Notes under the pieces: model-generated
Told to the model about the DNA's origin: nothing
Seen by the model: only the letters and a program-made list of their open reading frames with translations
The model's database searches: none
Source: Hyphomicrobiales bacterium
GTDB taxonomy: Bacteria; Pseudomonadota; Alphaproteobacteria; Rhizobiales; Beijerinckiaceae
Direction of reading: 5' to 3'
Assembly (NCBI GenBank): GCA_028869185.1
Contig: JAGWTA010000004.1
Coordinates: forward strand, 111,544 to 175,543
Length of the DNA stretch: 64,000 nt
Part shown: piece after piece, positions 42,825-51,089 of the stretch
Layout: every line of letters begins with the position of its first letter
How positions within the stretch are numbered: position 1 is the stretch's first letter
Translations under genes and position numbers: made by a program

Positions 42825-44392
42825 GCGACGACGCAAAAAACCTGCCGGCACTTTCGGATGAAACGCCGCCGTCGACGCCGCCGGCCGGCCTGATCGCCAA
42901 TCCGCGCAACGACATCACCATCCCGCTCTACAGCAAGGTGCTGCGCCCGCAGGATGAGACGCTGTTGCAACGGGGCGGCGGCAAGGGCATCGCACTCTAT
43001 CGCGAAGTGCTGAAGGATGGGCGCGCCTACACTGTGCTGCAGAAACGCAAGCGCAAGCTCGTGGCGCGCGAATGGATTATCGAGCCCGCCAGCCAGGCGC
43101 GCGTCGACCGCAAGGCCGCCAAGGTCTGCGAGGACCAGCTGCGCGCGCTCAACCTCGACGCCGTCACACTTGGCTTGCAGGATGCGACGCTGATGGGGTT
43201 TTCGATCGGCGAAGTCGAATGGGCGCGCGACGGCGCGGCGATCGCTGCCCGGCGCGTCGTCAATCACGACCAGCGGCGCTTCCTGTTTGGTCCCGATGGC
43301 GAACCGCGACTTCTGACGTGGGACGCGCTCGCCGAAGGCATCGAGCTGCCGCAGCGCAAGTTCATCGTGCATCGCTTCGAGGAGCTGTCGAGCGATCCCT
43401 ACGGCTGGGGTCTCGGGCGCATCCTGTTCTGGCATGTTCTGTTCAAACGCGAGGGCGTCGCCTTCTGGATGAAGGCTTTGGAGCGGTTCGCAACGCCTAT
43501 TCCCGTCGGCAAATATCCCATCGGCTCGATGCCGCAACAGCAACAGGCGCTGCTCGACGCCCTGTCGGGCGCCATTGTGTCGGGCGCCATCATCGCGCCG
43601 GCCGGGACCGATATCGCATTTGCGCAAGCCGCCGTTTCCGGCACGCTGACGCATGAGGACTGGTGCCGCTACTGGGACGAGCAGACGGCGGAAACGGTGT
43701 TGGGTCAGACGCTGTCCACCAATATCGGGCAAACCGGGTCGAAGGCGGCGGCCGACACGCACCAAAAGACGGAAGACGAGCTGATCGATGGCGACAGCGA
43801 TCTCGTCGGCGCAACGCTGCGCAACACGCTGCTCGACTGGATTTGCGCCTACAACGTGCCCGACGGCGCGCCGCCGATCATCAAATGGAAGCGACCGACC
43901 AATGTGAAGGAGGCGGAGGAAGCCGCCGGCCTCGCCGCCGATCGCCGCGCCAAAGACCTCGCCAATATCCAGCAGATGAAAACCATGGGCTGGGCTCCGG
44001 GCGAGGAGCAGGAACAGGTCGCCGAGATCATGGGCTACGAGGTCGTCGCTTGCGAACCGACGCCGTTGCCGCAGGCGCCACAAACGCCACAGGCCAATCA
44101 GGACAATTTCAATCAGCAGACGGCATTCGCGGAGGCGCGCGACGATGTCGCTGCCGATGCGCAAACGCTGGAGGACGCGGGACAGCCCGTGCTCGACGGG
44201 TGGGTCGGAAAGGTGCGTGCGGCGATCGACGATTTGCTGTCGACCGGTGGCCAGCTTTCCGACCTGCCGGCGCGGATGCTCCAGCTTTATCCCGGCCTCG
44301 GCACGAAGAAACTGGCGAAACTGATCGGCGACGCGACGGCCAATGCGGAGCTGCGCGGTCGCGCCGACGTGAACGACGAGGCGGGCAAATGA
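42821..44392 (+). CDS. Portal protein, DUF935 (Mu gp29-like)
   Basis: 523 residues with the DUF935 portal layout: N-terminal IANPRNDITIPLYSKVLRPQDE, the crown region with SIGEVEW, and the RRFLFGPDGEPRLLT block. Forms the dodecameric vertex through which DNA enters. Overlaps TerL and the F-like gene by 4 bp each. Confidence 0.92.
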   Translation: MSDDAKNLPALSDETPPSTPPAGLIANPRNDITIPLYSKVLRPQDETLLQRGGGKGIALYREVLKDGRAYTVLQKRKRKLVAREWIIEPASQARVDRKAAKVCEDQLRALNLDAVTLGLQDATLMGFSIGEVEWARDGAAIAARRVVNHDQRRFLFGPDGEPRLLTWDALAEGIELPQRKFIVHRFEELSSDPYGWGLGRILFWHVLFKREGVAFWMKALERFATPIPVGKYPIGSMPQQQQALLDALSGAIVSGAIIAPAGTDIAFAQAAVSGTLTHEDWCRYWDEQTAETVLGQTLSTNIGQTGSKAAADTHQKTEDELIDGDSDLVGATLRNTLLDWICAYNVPDGAPPIIKWKRPTNVKEAEEAAGLAADRRAKDLANIQQMKTMGWAPGEEQEQVAEIMGYEVVACEPTPLPQAPQTPQANQDNFNQQTAFAEARDDVAADAQTLEDAGQPVLDGWVGKVRAAIDDLLSTGGQLSDLPARMLQLYPGLGTKKLAKLIGDATANAELRGRADVNDEAGK

Positions 44393-45540
44393 AGTCGCTC
44401 GATGCACTCTTTGCCGAAAGCGACACATTCAACTCGCCGTTCAAGGATGCGATCGACTATCACCGTCAGAAAATCAACCTGCCGACGCGGACCTATCGCG
44501 ACATCGAGGGCCGCGCGCACGATCATGCATTCGTTGTCGCAGGCGCGACGAAGGACGATCTGCTCGCCGATCTGAACAAGGAAGTCGATAACGCGATCGC
44601 CAAGGGCGAGACGCTCGAAGAATTTTCCAAACGCTTCGACGAGATCGCGCTGAAGAATGGCTGGCTGCAGGACAAGAACGAAAAGGTCCGGGCATGGCGG
44701 GCGCGTGTCGTCTACGAGACGAATTTGCGCACGTCCTACCAGGCGGGGCGGCTCAAACAGATGCGCGATCCCGATGTGGTGAAGGTGCGTCCCTATTGGA
44801 AATACGTCCATGGCGACACGCGAACGCCGCTGCATCCGCGCCCGCTGCATCTGGCGTGGGACGGACTGATCCTGCGCGCCGACGATCCGTGGTGGGATAC
44901 GCATTACCCGCCGAACGGCTGGTTCTGCTCATGCGGCGTGCGCAACATGACCGAGCGCGAACTGAAGCGCGCGGGCAAGGATGCGCCGGACGAAGCGCCT
45001 GACTATGGATCGCGTAAGGTCGAGCAGCCGGGGACCGGCGAGATGGTCGACGTGCCGAACGGCGTCGATCCCGGTTGGGATCATGCGCCGGGCGCCGACT
45101 GGCTCGCGAGCGTCGCGCCGGCGCCCGATGCGCCGGTCATGGACGCAAAGCCGGTCGAGCCCGCAGAGGCCAAAGGCTTTCTCGATGCGCTGCGCAAATT
45201 CTTCGGCGCTGTCGCCGGCGGCGCCGATCATGCGGGCGAGCCGACATTTGCGCCGGTGGTGTTGCGCGATCCGCTCGATACGCCGATCGCAATCTCGCCA
45301 GCCATGTTCAAACTTGGCGGGCGCTGGATCGGCTCGCCCGATCTGACGCGCGCTTTGCCCGACATCGCGAAGGCGCTGACGGCGCCGGACGAGATCCGCA
45401 TCGCCTTTGCCGGCGATGGCCGGAAGGTGCCAACGCGCTATTATCTGCGCGACGGGATCGTCGTCGCCTGGTCGAAAGACGCCTGGTCGTTTGCGCGCGG
45501 CGCAGCGCCGGGAGAGACGCTCTGGACGCGGGAGGCGTAA
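44389..45540 (+). CDS. Mu F-like head morphogenesis protein fused to a PBECR nuclease-like domain
   Basis: 383 residues. Residues 1-240 are a Mu-F domain, with the hallmark HPRPLHLAWDGLILRADDPW, then HYPPNGWFCSCGVRN. After a Pro/Ala linker, residues 285-383 form a separate strand-rich domain (LPDIAKALTAPDEIRIAFAG ... YYLRDGIVVAWS) like PBECR (barnase/EndoU/RelE-like). The fusion suggests a nuclease packaged in the virion and delivered at infection. Confidence 0.8.
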   Translation: MKSLDALFAESDTFNSPFKDAIDYHRQKINLPTRTYRDIEGRAHDHAFVVAGATKDDLLADLNKEVDNAIAKGETLEEFSKRFDEIALKNGWLQDKNEKVRAWRARVVYETNLRTSYQAGRLKQMRDPDVVKVRPYWKYVHGDTRTPLHPRPLHLAWDGLILRADDPWWDTHYPPNGWFCSCGVRNMTERELKRAGKDAPDEAPDYGSRKVEQPGTGEMVDVPNGVDPGWDHAPGADWLASVAPAPDAPVMDAKPVEPAEAKGFLDALRKFFGAVAGGADHAGEPTFAPVVLRDPLDTPIAISPAMFKLGGRWIGSPDLTRALPDIAKALTAPDEIRIAFAGDGRKVPTRYYLRDGIVVAWSKDAWSFARGAAPGETLWTREA

Positions 45541-46095
45541 ATGGCCGCCGTCTATGTCGAGATCAAAATTCCGAACGATCCGAAGGGCGCGGGCGCGGCG
45601 ATCGCGCGGCTCGCCGAAAAGCTCGGCAATCCCGTCGGCTTGTTGAAAGCGATCGGCGAAGCCGAGCTGCAGGTGACACAGGACCGGTTCGCGTCGAAGA
45701 CTGCACCGGACGGAACGAGATGGGCTGACAATGCGCCGCTAACGCTGATGCTCGCAGGCGGCAAGGGCTCGATGCTGAAACGCTCGGGCGGACTCTACGG
45801 CTCGTTGAGCTACACCGTATCGGGCACGACATTGTCGCTCGGGCCGAACAAGGTCTATGCGGCCGTCCAGCAGTTCGGCGCGACGATCAAGTCGAAAACC
45901 GGCGGGCCTCTGCGCATCCCCGTGCCGGCCGGCACGATGATGGCGCAGGGCAAGGGGCCGTCACGGCGCACGAACGCGCCGGGCGCGATCTTCGTCATGT
46001 CGGTGACGATCCCGGCCCGGCCTTACATCGGCGTCGGGCCGGCCGATGAGCAGGCGATCATGGAGGCGGCGCAGGATTGGTTCGCCGCGCCCTGA
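45541..46095 (+). CDS. Virion morphogenesis protein (Mu gpG-like)
   Basis: 184 residues. The start (MAAVYVEIKIPNDPKGAGAA) and the FASKTAPDGTRWADNAPLTL segment match Mu gpG/phage virion morphogenesis (tail completion). Ends in RPYIGVGPADEQAIMEAAQ. It closes the packaging operon; the next gene has its own promoter. Confidence 0.88.
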   Translation: MAAVYVEIKIPNDPKGAGAAIARLAEKLGNPVGLLKAIGEAELQVTQDRFASKTAPDGTRWADNAPLTLMLAGGKGSMLKRSGGLYGSLSYTVSGTTLSLGPNKVYAAVQQFGATIKSKTGGPLRIPVPAGTMMAQGKGPSRRTNAPGAIFVMSVTIPARPYIGVGPADEQAIMEAAQDWFAAP

Positions 46096-46300
46096 CCATC
46101 CCCCCAAAAAACCCGCGTCAGAAATTGTCGGGGAACGTTTCAGGTAGCCTAGTAGCGGGCGGCGCCCTCATGCCGCGTTAGATGGCCGTTAGAATTGCAG
46201 CAATCGCCCTTCAGGGGGGCGGGAACACCCCGCATTCGCATCCGGCGCGGAACGGCGCGGTGGGGGTCGCTGCATGAAAAGGGCGGAAATTACACAAAAA

Positions 46301-46342
46301 CCGTGCATCCGTATTGACGGATACACGGTTTTCGTGCATATT
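46301..46342 (+). promoter_or_regulatory. Promoter with 28-bp operator for the moron HTH gene
   Basis: TTGACG (46314-46319), 17-bp spacer, CATATT (46337-46342). An imperfect palindrome CCGTGCATCCGT-ATTG-ACGGATACACGG (46301-46328, 11 of 12 pairs) covers the -35 box. Likely bound by the HTH protein encoded 200 bp downstream. Confidence 0.65.
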
Positions 46343-46385
46343 CGCATTTGTCAGGCAATTCCGCCTGACAAAACCGGAGGTCGAC

Positions 46386-46454
46386 ATGAGGTTTACCCTC
46401 AAAATCGAACTCCGCTGGTGGAAAGCGAAACTGACCCTTTCGCTCTCCGTCTAA
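46386..46454 (+). CDS. 22-aa leader peptide
   Basis: ATG at 46386 after a perfect GGAGG (46376-46380). The product is MRFTLKIELRWWKAKLTLSL plus two residues, an amphipathic basic peptide with two Trp. It lies between promoter and HTH gene, so it could be a regulatory uORF or a small membrane-active peptide. Confidence 0.5.
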   Translation: MRFTLKIELRWWKAKLTLSLSV

Positions 46455-46529
46455 CCGGCGGGGCCGGGGGGGAGAAATCTCCCCCGGTTCCCAGTCCGAA
46501 CAAAATACACCCGAAGGAGCGCGATTTCA

Positions 46530-46784
46530 ATGACGATCGGGGAATTCCGCGAACTGCGCCGCGCGCTCGGGCTGACCCAGAGCGGGATGGCCCGCCGCAT
46601 GGGACTGACATTGCGAACGCTGCAGGATATCGAAACCGGAAAGTCGCCGCTGCGAATGCGTCACGAGCTTCTGGCCGAGCGCGTCGCCTTCGAGATTGCG
46701 GTCCAAAACAAAGAGCCGATGCTGGCGCCGCAGAACATTCGTGCGATGGCGCTCGATCTGGCGAAGCTCATTCGCGGCGCATAG
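46530..46784 (+). CDS. XRE-family small regulator (moron)
   Basis: 84 residues. The HTH is at about 5-45 (REL...ALGLTQSGMARRMGLTLRTLQDIE). RBS GAAGGAG precedes. It has its own promoter/operator, so it is probably autoregulated and expressed apart from the late operon. Confidence 0.75.
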   Translation: MTIGEFRELRRALGLTQSGMARRMGLTLRTLQDIETGKSPLRMRHELLAERVAFEIAVQNKEPMLAPQNIRAMALDLAKLIRGA

Positions 46785-46846
46785 CCCGAATTTGATCTTG
46801 CCCGGCCGCTGTGGTTGCCTGCAGCGGCTGGCGCCAATCCCTTCAC

Positions 46847-46859
46847 GGGAACCGTTCCC
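46847..46859. promoter_or_regulatory. Late dyad 2: GGGAAC-C-GTTCCC before the protease gene
   Basis: Perfect inverted repeat 60 bp before the start of the protease/scaffold gene. Same dyad as at 36795 and 58459. Position matches Mu PI. Confidence 0.65.
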
Positions 46860-46918
46860 GCCATTCTGCGCAACGCGCCCGCCCATGTTCGCCGGACTTT
46901 CAGGTTCCGGCGAGGGTC

Positions 46919-48043
46919 ATGGCCAAGGCAGTCCGAAAAATCGAGGTGTTCCGTCCCGGCACGTTCCAGCCGATGGTTGGCGAACCGGTCACGTTGACGG
47001 CGGCCGATCTCAAGGCGATCGGCGCGGCATACGATCCCGCGCTCCATCCCGCGCCGGTTGTCGTCGGCCACCCGAAGACCGACGATCCCGCATTCGGCTG
47101 GGCCGCCTCGTTTTCGTTCGACGAAAATTCGCAGCGCCTGGTCTCGGCCGTGAACGATCTCGCACCCGAATTCGAGCAGGCCGTCGCTGATGGCCGCTAC
47201 AAGCGCATTTCGCTGTCGCTGTTTCGCCCGGGCGATAGCAACAACCCCAAGCCCGGCGTCTGGTATCCCAAGCACATCGGCTTTCTCGGCGGCGCCGCGC
47301 CGGCGGTCAGCGGGCTGAAGCCCGTCGCCTTCGCAGGCGAGGACGGCGTCACCATCGAATTCGGCGAACCGCGCCTGCGCGATGTCGCCAGCCTGTTCCG
47401 TCGCCTGCGCGAATATTTCATCGCCGAGAAAGGGCCGGAAACCGCCGACGCGCTTTTGCCGGACTGGACGATCCAGTGGATCGCCGACGGCGCGAACGCC
47501 GACGATGACGACGCGCTGTTCGCCGATCCCGCCAAACCCACCACCACGAAGGAAAAACCGATGTCGAAGCCGGATGACGCCGCCGCATTTGCGGCGCGCG
47601 AAGCCGAACTCGCCGCGCGCGAGAAGAAGGTCAAGGAAAGCGAGGCGAAGCTTCGTCGCGAAGAGCATGTCGCCTTCGCCGAGCAGCTCGTCGCAGAAGG
47701 CCGTCTGTTGCCAATCGCCAAGGGCAAGACGATCGAGCTGCTGGAGGCGGTCGCCGGCGCGCAGCTCGATCCGGTGTCCTTCGCCGAGGGCTCCGAGACC
47801 GTCAAGGACGCAGCGCCGATCGATGTCCTGAAGTCTCTTCTGAAGGCGCAGCCCAAGGGCGTGACCTTCGGCATGACGGAACTTCCCAAAGGCGACGGCG
47901 CCGTTGGCGTCAGTTTCGCTGCACCGGAGGGCTACAGCGTCGATGCCGATGGCGCTGATCTGCTGGCGCGCACGCGCGCCTATCAGGCCAAACATCCCGA
48001 CGTCGCATTCGCCGACGCCTACAAGGCCGTTGGCGGCCGCTAA
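46919..48043 (+). CDS. Head protease/scaffold protein (Mu gpI/gpZ-like)
   Basis: 374 residues. The N-terminal 210 residues are the Mu-I-type prohead protease domain (PVVVGHPKTDDPAFGWA, then YKRISLSLF, then HIGFLGGAAPAVSGL). The C-terminal 160 are a charged coiled-coil scaffold. An internal in-frame start (47561) can make the scaffold alone. I use ATG 46919, as a longer frame upstream is non-homologous. Confidence 0.88.
   Translation: MAKAVRKIEVFRPGTFQPMVGEPVTLTAADLKAIGAAYDPALHPAPVVVGHPKTDDPAFGWAASFSFDENSQRLVSAVNDLAPEFEQAVADGRYKRISLSLFRPGDSNNPKPGVWYPKHIGFLGGAAPAVSGLKPVAFAGEDGVTIEFGEPRLRDVASLFRRLREYFIAEKGPETADALLPDWTIQWIADGANADDDDALFADPAKPTTTKEKPMSKPDDAAAFAAREAELAAREKKVKESEAKLRREEHVAFAEQLVAEGRLLPIAKGKTIELLEAVAGAQLDPVSFAEGSETVKDAAPIDVLKSLLKAQPKGVTFGMTELPKGDGAVGVSFAAPEGYSVDADGADLLARTRAYQAKHPDVAFADAYKAVGGR
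47561..48043 (+). CDS. Nested scaffold protein (Mu gpZ-like), internal start
   Basis: In-frame ATG at 47561 after AAGGAAAAACCG gives a 160-residue protein (MSKPDDAAAFAAREAELAAR), exactly the scaffold part of the larger gene. Mu makes gpZ from within I in the same way. Confidence 0.65.
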   Translation: MSKPDDAAAFAAREAELAAREKKVKESEAKLRREEHVAFAEQLVAEGRLLPIAKGKTIELLEAVAGAQLDPVSFAEGSETVKDAAPIDVLKSLLKAQPKGVTFGMTELPKGDGAVGVSFAAPEGYSVDADGADLLARTRAYQAKHPDVAFADAYKAVGGR

Positions 48044-48054
48044 GGAGGATCATC

Positions 48055-48402
48055 ATGAGCTTTCCGCGTAAAGCGCTTCTCGTCGACACGCTGCATGCGA
48101 GCGCGCCCGTCGCCGCGTTTCATTTCGTCAAGATCGACGGGACGCAGGCCGGCGCCGGCGACCTCGTCTATGGCGTCGCCGAAACCGACGCGATCGCGGG
48201 CGACGATTACGCCGCCGCGCTGACGGGCTTCCTGTCGGTCGTTGCTGGCGCGCCGATCGCCAAGGGGCAGCGCGTCAAATCCGACGCCAACGGCTGCGCC
48301 ATTCCCGCCGCCGACAACGAAGCCGCTGTCGGCGTCGCGCGGTTCGCGGCTGTCGGTCCCGGCGTCGCCGTTTCCATCACGCGTCTGTCGCTGACGCAGT
48401 AA
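48055..48402 (+). CDS. Capsid decoration/cement-like protein (DUF2190-like)
   Basis: 115 residues, beta-rich, between scaffold and major capsid. The pattern (DLVYGVAETDAIAGDD...GQRVKSDANGCAIPA...AVGVARFA) resembles DUF2190 decoration proteins. RBS AAGGAGGATCATC. Confidence 0.75.
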   Translation: MSFPRKALLVDTLHASAPVAAFHFVKIDGTQAGAGDLVYGVAETDAIAGDDYAAALTGFLSVVAGAPIAKGQRVKSDANGCAIPAADNEAAVGVARFAAVGPGVAVSITRLSLTQ

Positions 48403-48416
48403 GCAGAGGTTTTTCC

Positions 48417-49406
48417 ATGGCTCCGACCAACATGAACACCCGTCAGGCCCGCGTCGTCGATCCTATCCTGACGACGCAGGTGCGCGGCTACACGAACGCG
48501 CAGTTCATCTTTCCCGAACTCTTCCCCTACGCCGATATTCCCGTGCGCGGCATGCGCGTGGTGCGGTTCGGCCAGGAAGCATTCCGCCGCGAAAGCACGC
48601 GACGGGCGCCCGGCGCCGATGTCGCCGCGATCACTGTCGGTTACGAAAGCGATCCGGTGACGCTCGCACAGGATGCGCTCGATGCGGTGGTTCCGCGCGA
48701 ATATTCGGAAGAGGCCGGAGCGGTTCCCGGCATCGACGTCGCGTCGATGGCGGTGCAACAGGTGCTCGACAAGGTCGATCTCGGCTACGAAATCGATTGT
48801 GCGAACCTCGCGCTCAATCCCGCCAACTACGCCGCCAAGGGCAAGACGGCGCTCGCGGGCGGCGATCTGTGGTCGAACCCGACCGCGAAAATTCTGACGC
48901 AGATGAAGGACTTCAAGTCCGATTTCGCCAAGCGCATCGGCCGCCAGCCGAACGTGCTTGTCATGGGTCTCGACGAAATCAACGCGCTCACCGAGAACGA
49001 CAACGTCAAGGAGCAGTTCAAGTATACGAGCGGCGATAGCATCACCGTCGACATGGTCGCGCGCTATCTGCAGCTCGACAAGATTGTCGTCGGCGAGGCA
49101 ATTCATCTGCCCGACGGCGCCGCTGATGGCGAAGGCGAACTCATCTGGAAGGGCGGCGCGCTGCTCGCCTATGTCAATCGCGGCGGCAGTCCGACGGCGA
49201 AAGTCGCTGCGTCGTCTTCCGCGACGGCGAGCTATCTGGCGCCCTCGTTCGGTTATTCCTACCGCCTGCGCGGCTATCCGATCGTCGAACAGCCCTATTG
49301 GAACCAGTCGCGCCGCTCGTGGCTCTACGGCGTGACGCAGGAACGTCAGGCTGTCGCCGCGATGCCCGACGCCGGTTTCCTCATCCAGAACCCGCTGGGA
49401 GTGTGA
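48417..49406 (+). CDS. Major capsid protein
   Basis: 329 residues, following protease/scaffold and decoration as expected. Features: PELFPYADIPVRGMRVVRFG near 40, the central YEIDCANLALNPANY, and the C-terminal YSYRLRGYPIVEQPYWNQSR. An HK97-type fold is expected for this group. The most abundant virion protein. Confidence 0.9.
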   Translation: MAPTNMNTRQARVVDPILTTQVRGYTNAQFIFPELFPYADIPVRGMRVVRFGQEAFRRESTRRAPGADVAAITVGYESDPVTLAQDALDAVVPREYSEEAGAVPGIDVASMAVQQVLDKVDLGYEIDCANLALNPANYAAKGKTALAGGDLWSNPTAKILTQMKDFKSDFAKRIGRQPNVLVMGLDEINALTENDNVKEQFKYTSGDSITVDMVARYLQLDKIVVGEAIHLPDGAADGEGELIWKGGALLAYVNRGGSPTAKVAASSSATASYLAPSFGYSYRLRGYPIVEQPYWNQSRRSWLYGVTQERQAVAAMPDAGFLIQNPLGV

Positions 49407-49408
49407 CG

Positions 49409-49606
49409 ATGGCGAGGAAACCGATGAGCGACGCTCCCAAGCAAAGCTACGTGGTGCTGGCCGCGCTGCGTCACGACGGCGTGAAGCTCGGCAAGGGCGA
49501 CACGACGGACATGACGGCCGACGATGCCGAGCCGCTGGTGCGCGCGGGCGTTCTCGCCGCCGCGCCGCCGAAGGCGTCGCCGCAGGAGCCGTCGCCGAAG
49601 AAATGA
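49409..49606 (+). CDS. Small protein downstream of capsid (65 aa)
   Basis: 65 residues (YVVLAALRHDGVKLGKGDTT...EPLVRAGVLA) with a Pro/Ser/Lys tail. Resembles short beta-rich proteins behind capsid genes in Mu-like phages. Starts 2 bp after the capsid stop. Confidence 0.65.
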   Translation: MARKPMSDAPKQSYVVLAALRHDGVKLGKGDTTDMTADDAEPLVRAGVLAAAPPKASPQEPSPKK

Positions 49607-49791
49607 GATGCCGCGCGAACGGCGGGCGCTGATCCGTTCTTCAACAGAGTTGAACGGGGAGCCCGCCTAGTAGGCCGCCGTGGGCGCTGCACGGACGACA
49701 AGCCGGAAAGACGGCCGGAGAGCTGAAAGGCTTCCAGAGGGGTGCGAGGCCTCTCACAGAATTTCCGCGTCAGAGACGCGCGCGAGGGACG
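49607..49791 (+). ncRNA. Structured intergenic segment (possible RNA element)
   Basis: 185 bases without a gene. A 47-nt imperfect hairpin has outer stem GGCGGGC (49621-49627)/GCCCGCC (49661-49667) and inner stem TTCAAC-AGA-GTTGAA (49640-49654). Further GC-rich inverted repeats follow up to 49760. Could be an mRNA processing or regulatory structure between capsid and gp36. Confidence 0.35.
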
Positions 49792-50262
49792 ATGTTTCTG
49801 ACGGTCGCCGAATTTGTTGATCGCGTCGGTCCGGTCGAGGCCGACAATGTCGCGGGCGATGGTCCGCGCACGGCGCGCCGTCTCGACGAGACGAAGATCT
49901 CCGGCGCGATCGCACAGGCTGGCGATCTCATCAACGGCTATATCCGCGCCCGCTATCCTGCGCCCATCGATCCCGTCCCGGAAATTCTCAAGGGCTTTGC
50001 CGTCGACATCGCGCTCTATCGGCTGCGGCTGAAGACCGGCGACATGTCCGGCGTCACCGAGCAGGTTAAGGCGCGCTACGACGACGCCATGCGCCAGCTG
50101 CGCGACATTCAGGCCGGGCGCCTGGCGATCGACGCCAACCAGCCGGGCGCAGCGAACAGGCCGGCTGAGGAAACGCCGGTTCTGGTCGCGGGCGAACCGT
50201 CGCGCGCCGGACGTGTGCTCGACGGCTATCTCGACGGCGCTGTCGATGGGAGGCGCTGGTGA
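49792..50262 (+). CDS. DUF1320 family protein (Mu gp36-like)
   Basis: 156 residues. The N-terminal MFLTVAEFVDRVGP and the following AIAQAGDLINGYIRARY and FAVDIALYRLR segments are DUF1320. Mu gp36 acts in head completion/connector. Overlaps gp37 by 4 bp. Confidence 0.88.
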   Translation: MFLTVAEFVDRVGPVEADNVAGDGPRTARRLDETKISGAIAQAGDLINGYIRARYPAPIDPVPEILKGFAVDIALYRLRLKTGDMSGVTEQVKARYDDAMRQLRDIQAGRLAIDANQPGAANRPAEETPVLVAGEPSRAGRVLDGYLDGAVDGRRW

Positions 50263-50768
50263 ACGCATTCTCGCCTGCCGTCACTGCGCGCCTCGCCGAC
50301 ATGCGCGCCCAGCGCACGGAAGACGATCTGCAATGGTCGGGCCGTTTCGTGCGCGAATGCGTCGGCGTCCTCAATCGCGAAGCGCCGCAGACGTTTCTGA
50401 TCGACGAAATGCCGGACAACATCCGCAAAGTCGACATCGGAACGCGCGACGGCGCGATCATCGTTCACTATCGCGGTTCCAAATATTCGGTCGGCGCGGG
50501 CCAGTCGCCGGTCATGGCGCAGCGCGTCTTCACCTTCGACGTGCACGTGCTGGCGCGCGGCATTCAAGGCCGCTCGGGTGCGCCCAATGTCGTCGATATC
50601 GTGCGCGTCATCTTGCAGAACCGGCAGATCGAGGGCGCGGGGCCGCTCGCACCGGTCGAAGATGGCTTCGCCAACGAAGAGGGCGGCGTCTGGGACTACG
50701 TGATTTCGTTTCGCGGCGAATTGCCGGCCGTCGGCCGCAACTATCCACATCGCTCGGAGAGAACCTGA
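50259..50768 (+). CDS. Gp37-like protein (Mu tail terminator/connector)
   Basis: 169 residues (MNAFSPAVTARLADM; VDIGTRDGAIIVHYRGSKYS; VFTFDVHVLARGIQ). Length and position match Mu gp37 (DUF1834-like). Coupled on both sides by overlapping start/stop. Confidence 0.8.
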   Translation: MNAFSPAVTARLADMRAQRTEDDLQWSGRFVRECVGVLNREAPQTFLIDEMPDNIRKVDIGTRDGAIIVHYRGSKYSVGAGQSPVMAQRVFTFDVHVLARGIQGRSGAPNVVDIVRVILQNRQIEGAGPLAPVEDGFANEEGGVWDYVISFRGELPAVGRNYPHRSERT

Positions 50769-51070
50769 TGAAATACATCTATCGCGGCCCGCTTCATGCG
50801 GCGGAGATCATGCCGGTGGCAAAGGCGGAGACAGGCGACACGAAGGCGGAGACAGGCGACACGAAGCCGCTGAAGCCGCTGTTCTCCGGAATACTCGCCG
50901 ATGGCGTCGCGCTCGATCTGCCGGCCGATCATCCGCAGGTCGCCAACTGGCTGGCGCGCGGCTGGCTGAAAATCGACGACACGAAACCGCAACCGGCGGC
51001 GCAACAGGGTGCGGCGCCATCGCAACCCAACCCGCAACCGACGCCGGCGCCGGCCGCGCCCACCGCCTAA
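50768..51070 (+). CDS. Small protein before sheath (Mu gp38-like), with internal repeat
   Basis: 100 residues. Contains an exact AETGDTK duplication from a 21-bp tandem repeat (50822-50842, 50843-50863). C-terminus is Pro/Gln/Ala-rich. Function unknown; positional match to Mu gp38. Confidence 0.65.
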   Translation: MKYIYRGPLHAAEIMPVAKAETGDTKAETGDTKPLKPLFSGILADGVALDLPADHPQVANWLARGWLKIDDTKPQPAAQQGAAPSQPNPQPTPAPAAPTA

Positions 51071-51089
51071 CCGCAAAGGAGACGCCCGC

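Larger units (their letters stand above)
46096..46529. other. Regulatory intergenic region within the head genes
   Basis: 434 bases with no large gene. Contains a promoter and operator (46301-46342), a 22-codon leader (46386-46454), and a G/C-rich stretch with the RBS for the HTH gene. A half-dyad GGGGAACGTTTC is at 46131, similar to the late dyad. Confidence 0.7.
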
